DNA of 64,000 nt, from assembly GCF_000189635.1 (NCBI RefSeq), contig NW_002476571.1, forward strand, positions 367,957-431,956, read 5' to 3'. Numbering within the stretch: the stretch's first letter is position 1; every line of letters starts with the position of its first letter. This document shows positions 63,206 to 64,000 of this stretch, piece after piece. The notes beneath the pieces were generated by a model. The model was not told where the DNA came from. It was given only the letters and a program-made list of their open reading frames with translations, and did no database searches. Made by a program: the position numbers and the translations under genes. The DNA comes from Tetrahymena thermophila SB210. Its lineage: Eukaryota; Ciliophora; Oligohymenophorea; Hymenostomatida; Tetrahymenidae.

Positions 63206-64000
63206 ATGTATAAAAGAAAATTTAATTTATTTGTAATTTTACTGTCTTTTAGCTTAGTATATAGCTAGTCACCTCAAAATTGGCTATACTCGCCCTAATT
63301 TAGCTACATAATTAATTCTAAGGATTAGCAGAGTCAGTTTTCTAAAATCAAAGTTAGCACTCTTACTGGACTTATTTTTGTTTCCTAAGGAGATGCAGGT
63401 TTGATGGTAGTCGATCCATCATAACAGTTTAAAGTAATAGCATCTTAAGCAACTACAGACAACATTATGGGTTTCACAGTTACAAGAGATGCGAATTATG
63501 TCTTTATGAGCAATAACGGCTATCTGTCAGTATTTGATTTTTCTAGTAGATAAAATCTAGTCTAAGTTGCTTAAGATAATAGCAGAGTTTTCGTAGTTGA
63601 TGTCAAGCTTAGCCCAGATGAGTAGAATTTATACATCTTTCAGATTAATGGAAATGTTAGAATATTAGATATTTCAAACAAGATCTAGCCTACATTTGTT
63701 GGAAGTATAACATGGAAAAATAGTTAAATATATACAGGACTGGTAACGCCAGATGAAAAGTTTATACTTTTATGCTAGGATAGCTATGGCTTAGCTATTT
63801 TTGCATTAAATAGGACACCAGGTTCAGTAACTGGTACTTTAGTTGGTTCATTTCCAGGACTTACGCAAGGCTATTCTCATAATGTTCTTCTAACTCCAGA
63901 TTCAAAATACATTATCAATTTAGACTTTAGAAATGGCTTAAGTTTTGGAGATTTTACCTAAATAACTTCGGCAAATCCTAGTAGTTATCCTTTGACTCTG
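63206..64000 (+). CDS. Secreted propeller-repeat protein (N-terminal part)
   Basis: 265 codons without a stop to the window edge. Starts with a signal peptide (MYKRKFNLFVILLSFSLVYS), followed by repeated blade-like phrases: VSTLTGLIFVSQGDAGLMVV, DANYVFMSNNGYLSVFDFSS, DEQNLYIFQINGNVRILDIS, DEKFILLCQDSYGLAIFALN, DSKYIINLDFRNGLSFGDF. These match LVIVD/YVTN-type beta-propeller repeats common in very large ciliate surface proteins. The C-terminal part, probably with cysteine-rich repeats and a membrane anchor, is outside the window. Exported; function unknown. It may belong to the same broad class as the gene at the left edge. Confidence 0.85.

Noticed and set aside
1..64000. tRNA genes, CRISPR arrays and telomeric CCCCAA repeats
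   Set aside because: Scanned for T-loop GTTCGA-type motifs, regularly spaced direct repeats and C4A2/G4T2 runs. Only 5S genes gave GT(T/C)CGA-like matches, and no arrays or telomere repeats were seen.

Overview
The window reads as nuclear DNA of a ciliate, almost certainly Tetrahymena (T. thermophila or a close relative). Base composition is about 80% A+T. Every convincing gene needs TAA and TAG read as glutamine with TGA as the only stop, introns are short and AT-rich with GT..AG ends, and the 5S rRNA genes match the Tetrahymena type as I recall it. With one stop codon and such AT richness, chance open frames are long, so genes were called from protein motifs, codon quality, splice sites and paralogue comparison. 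Layout, left to right. (1) 1-6.55 kb, minus strand: a large secreted or membrane protein with a signal peptide and cysteine-rich N-terminal exons followed by a long repeat-rich, propeller-like body running off the left edge. (2) 5.5-11.5 kb: tandem duplication of the N-terminal exon block; the two extra copies are decayed. (3) 13.4-15.0, 24.6-26.2 and 36.8-38.4 kb, plus strand: three cytochrome P450 paralogues sharing one intron just before the haem loop. (4) 16.6-30.1 kb: three paralogous irregular leucine-rich-repeat (LRR) proteins interleaved with two 5S rRNA clusters. The clusters hold five good copies, a diverged copy, a copy with an internal duplication and two old relics. One 5S gene is interrupted at its 3' end by a GC-rich foldback element of about 0.86 kb with 21-bp terminal inverted repeats and a 9-bp target duplication. 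The 5S plus LRR block is itself duplicated (about 19.6-23.2 and 27.1-30.4 kb). (5) 23.4-23.8, 30.5-31.8 and 33.5-36.1 kb: a second LRR architecture in which each repeat is its own exon; the last is a plausible minus-strand gene, the others are orphan exon arrays. (6) 40.2-43.2 kb: duplicated 100-residue cysteine-rich single-pass membrane proteins. (7) 44.3-46.3 kb: multi-pass membrane protein interrupted by an in-frame TGA. (8) 47.8-49.7 kb: LRR protein with a one-base frameshift. (9) 50.1-54.5 kb, minus strand: complete seven-exon P5-type ATPase, probably P5B/ATP13A2-like, with a foldback repeat in its largest intron. (10) 55.4-59.1 kb: three tandem Rab-like GTPases with degenerate switch motifs and no prenylation cysteine. 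(11) 63.2 kb to the right edge: N-terminal part of a secreted propeller-repeat protein. The genes do not form one pathway. The dominant theme is local tandem and block duplication followed by decay: P450s, LRRs, 5S genes, small membrane proteins, GTPases and N-terminal exon blocks are all in multi-copy sets. No tRNA, CRISPR array, telomeric repeat or convincing chromosome-breakage site was seen.
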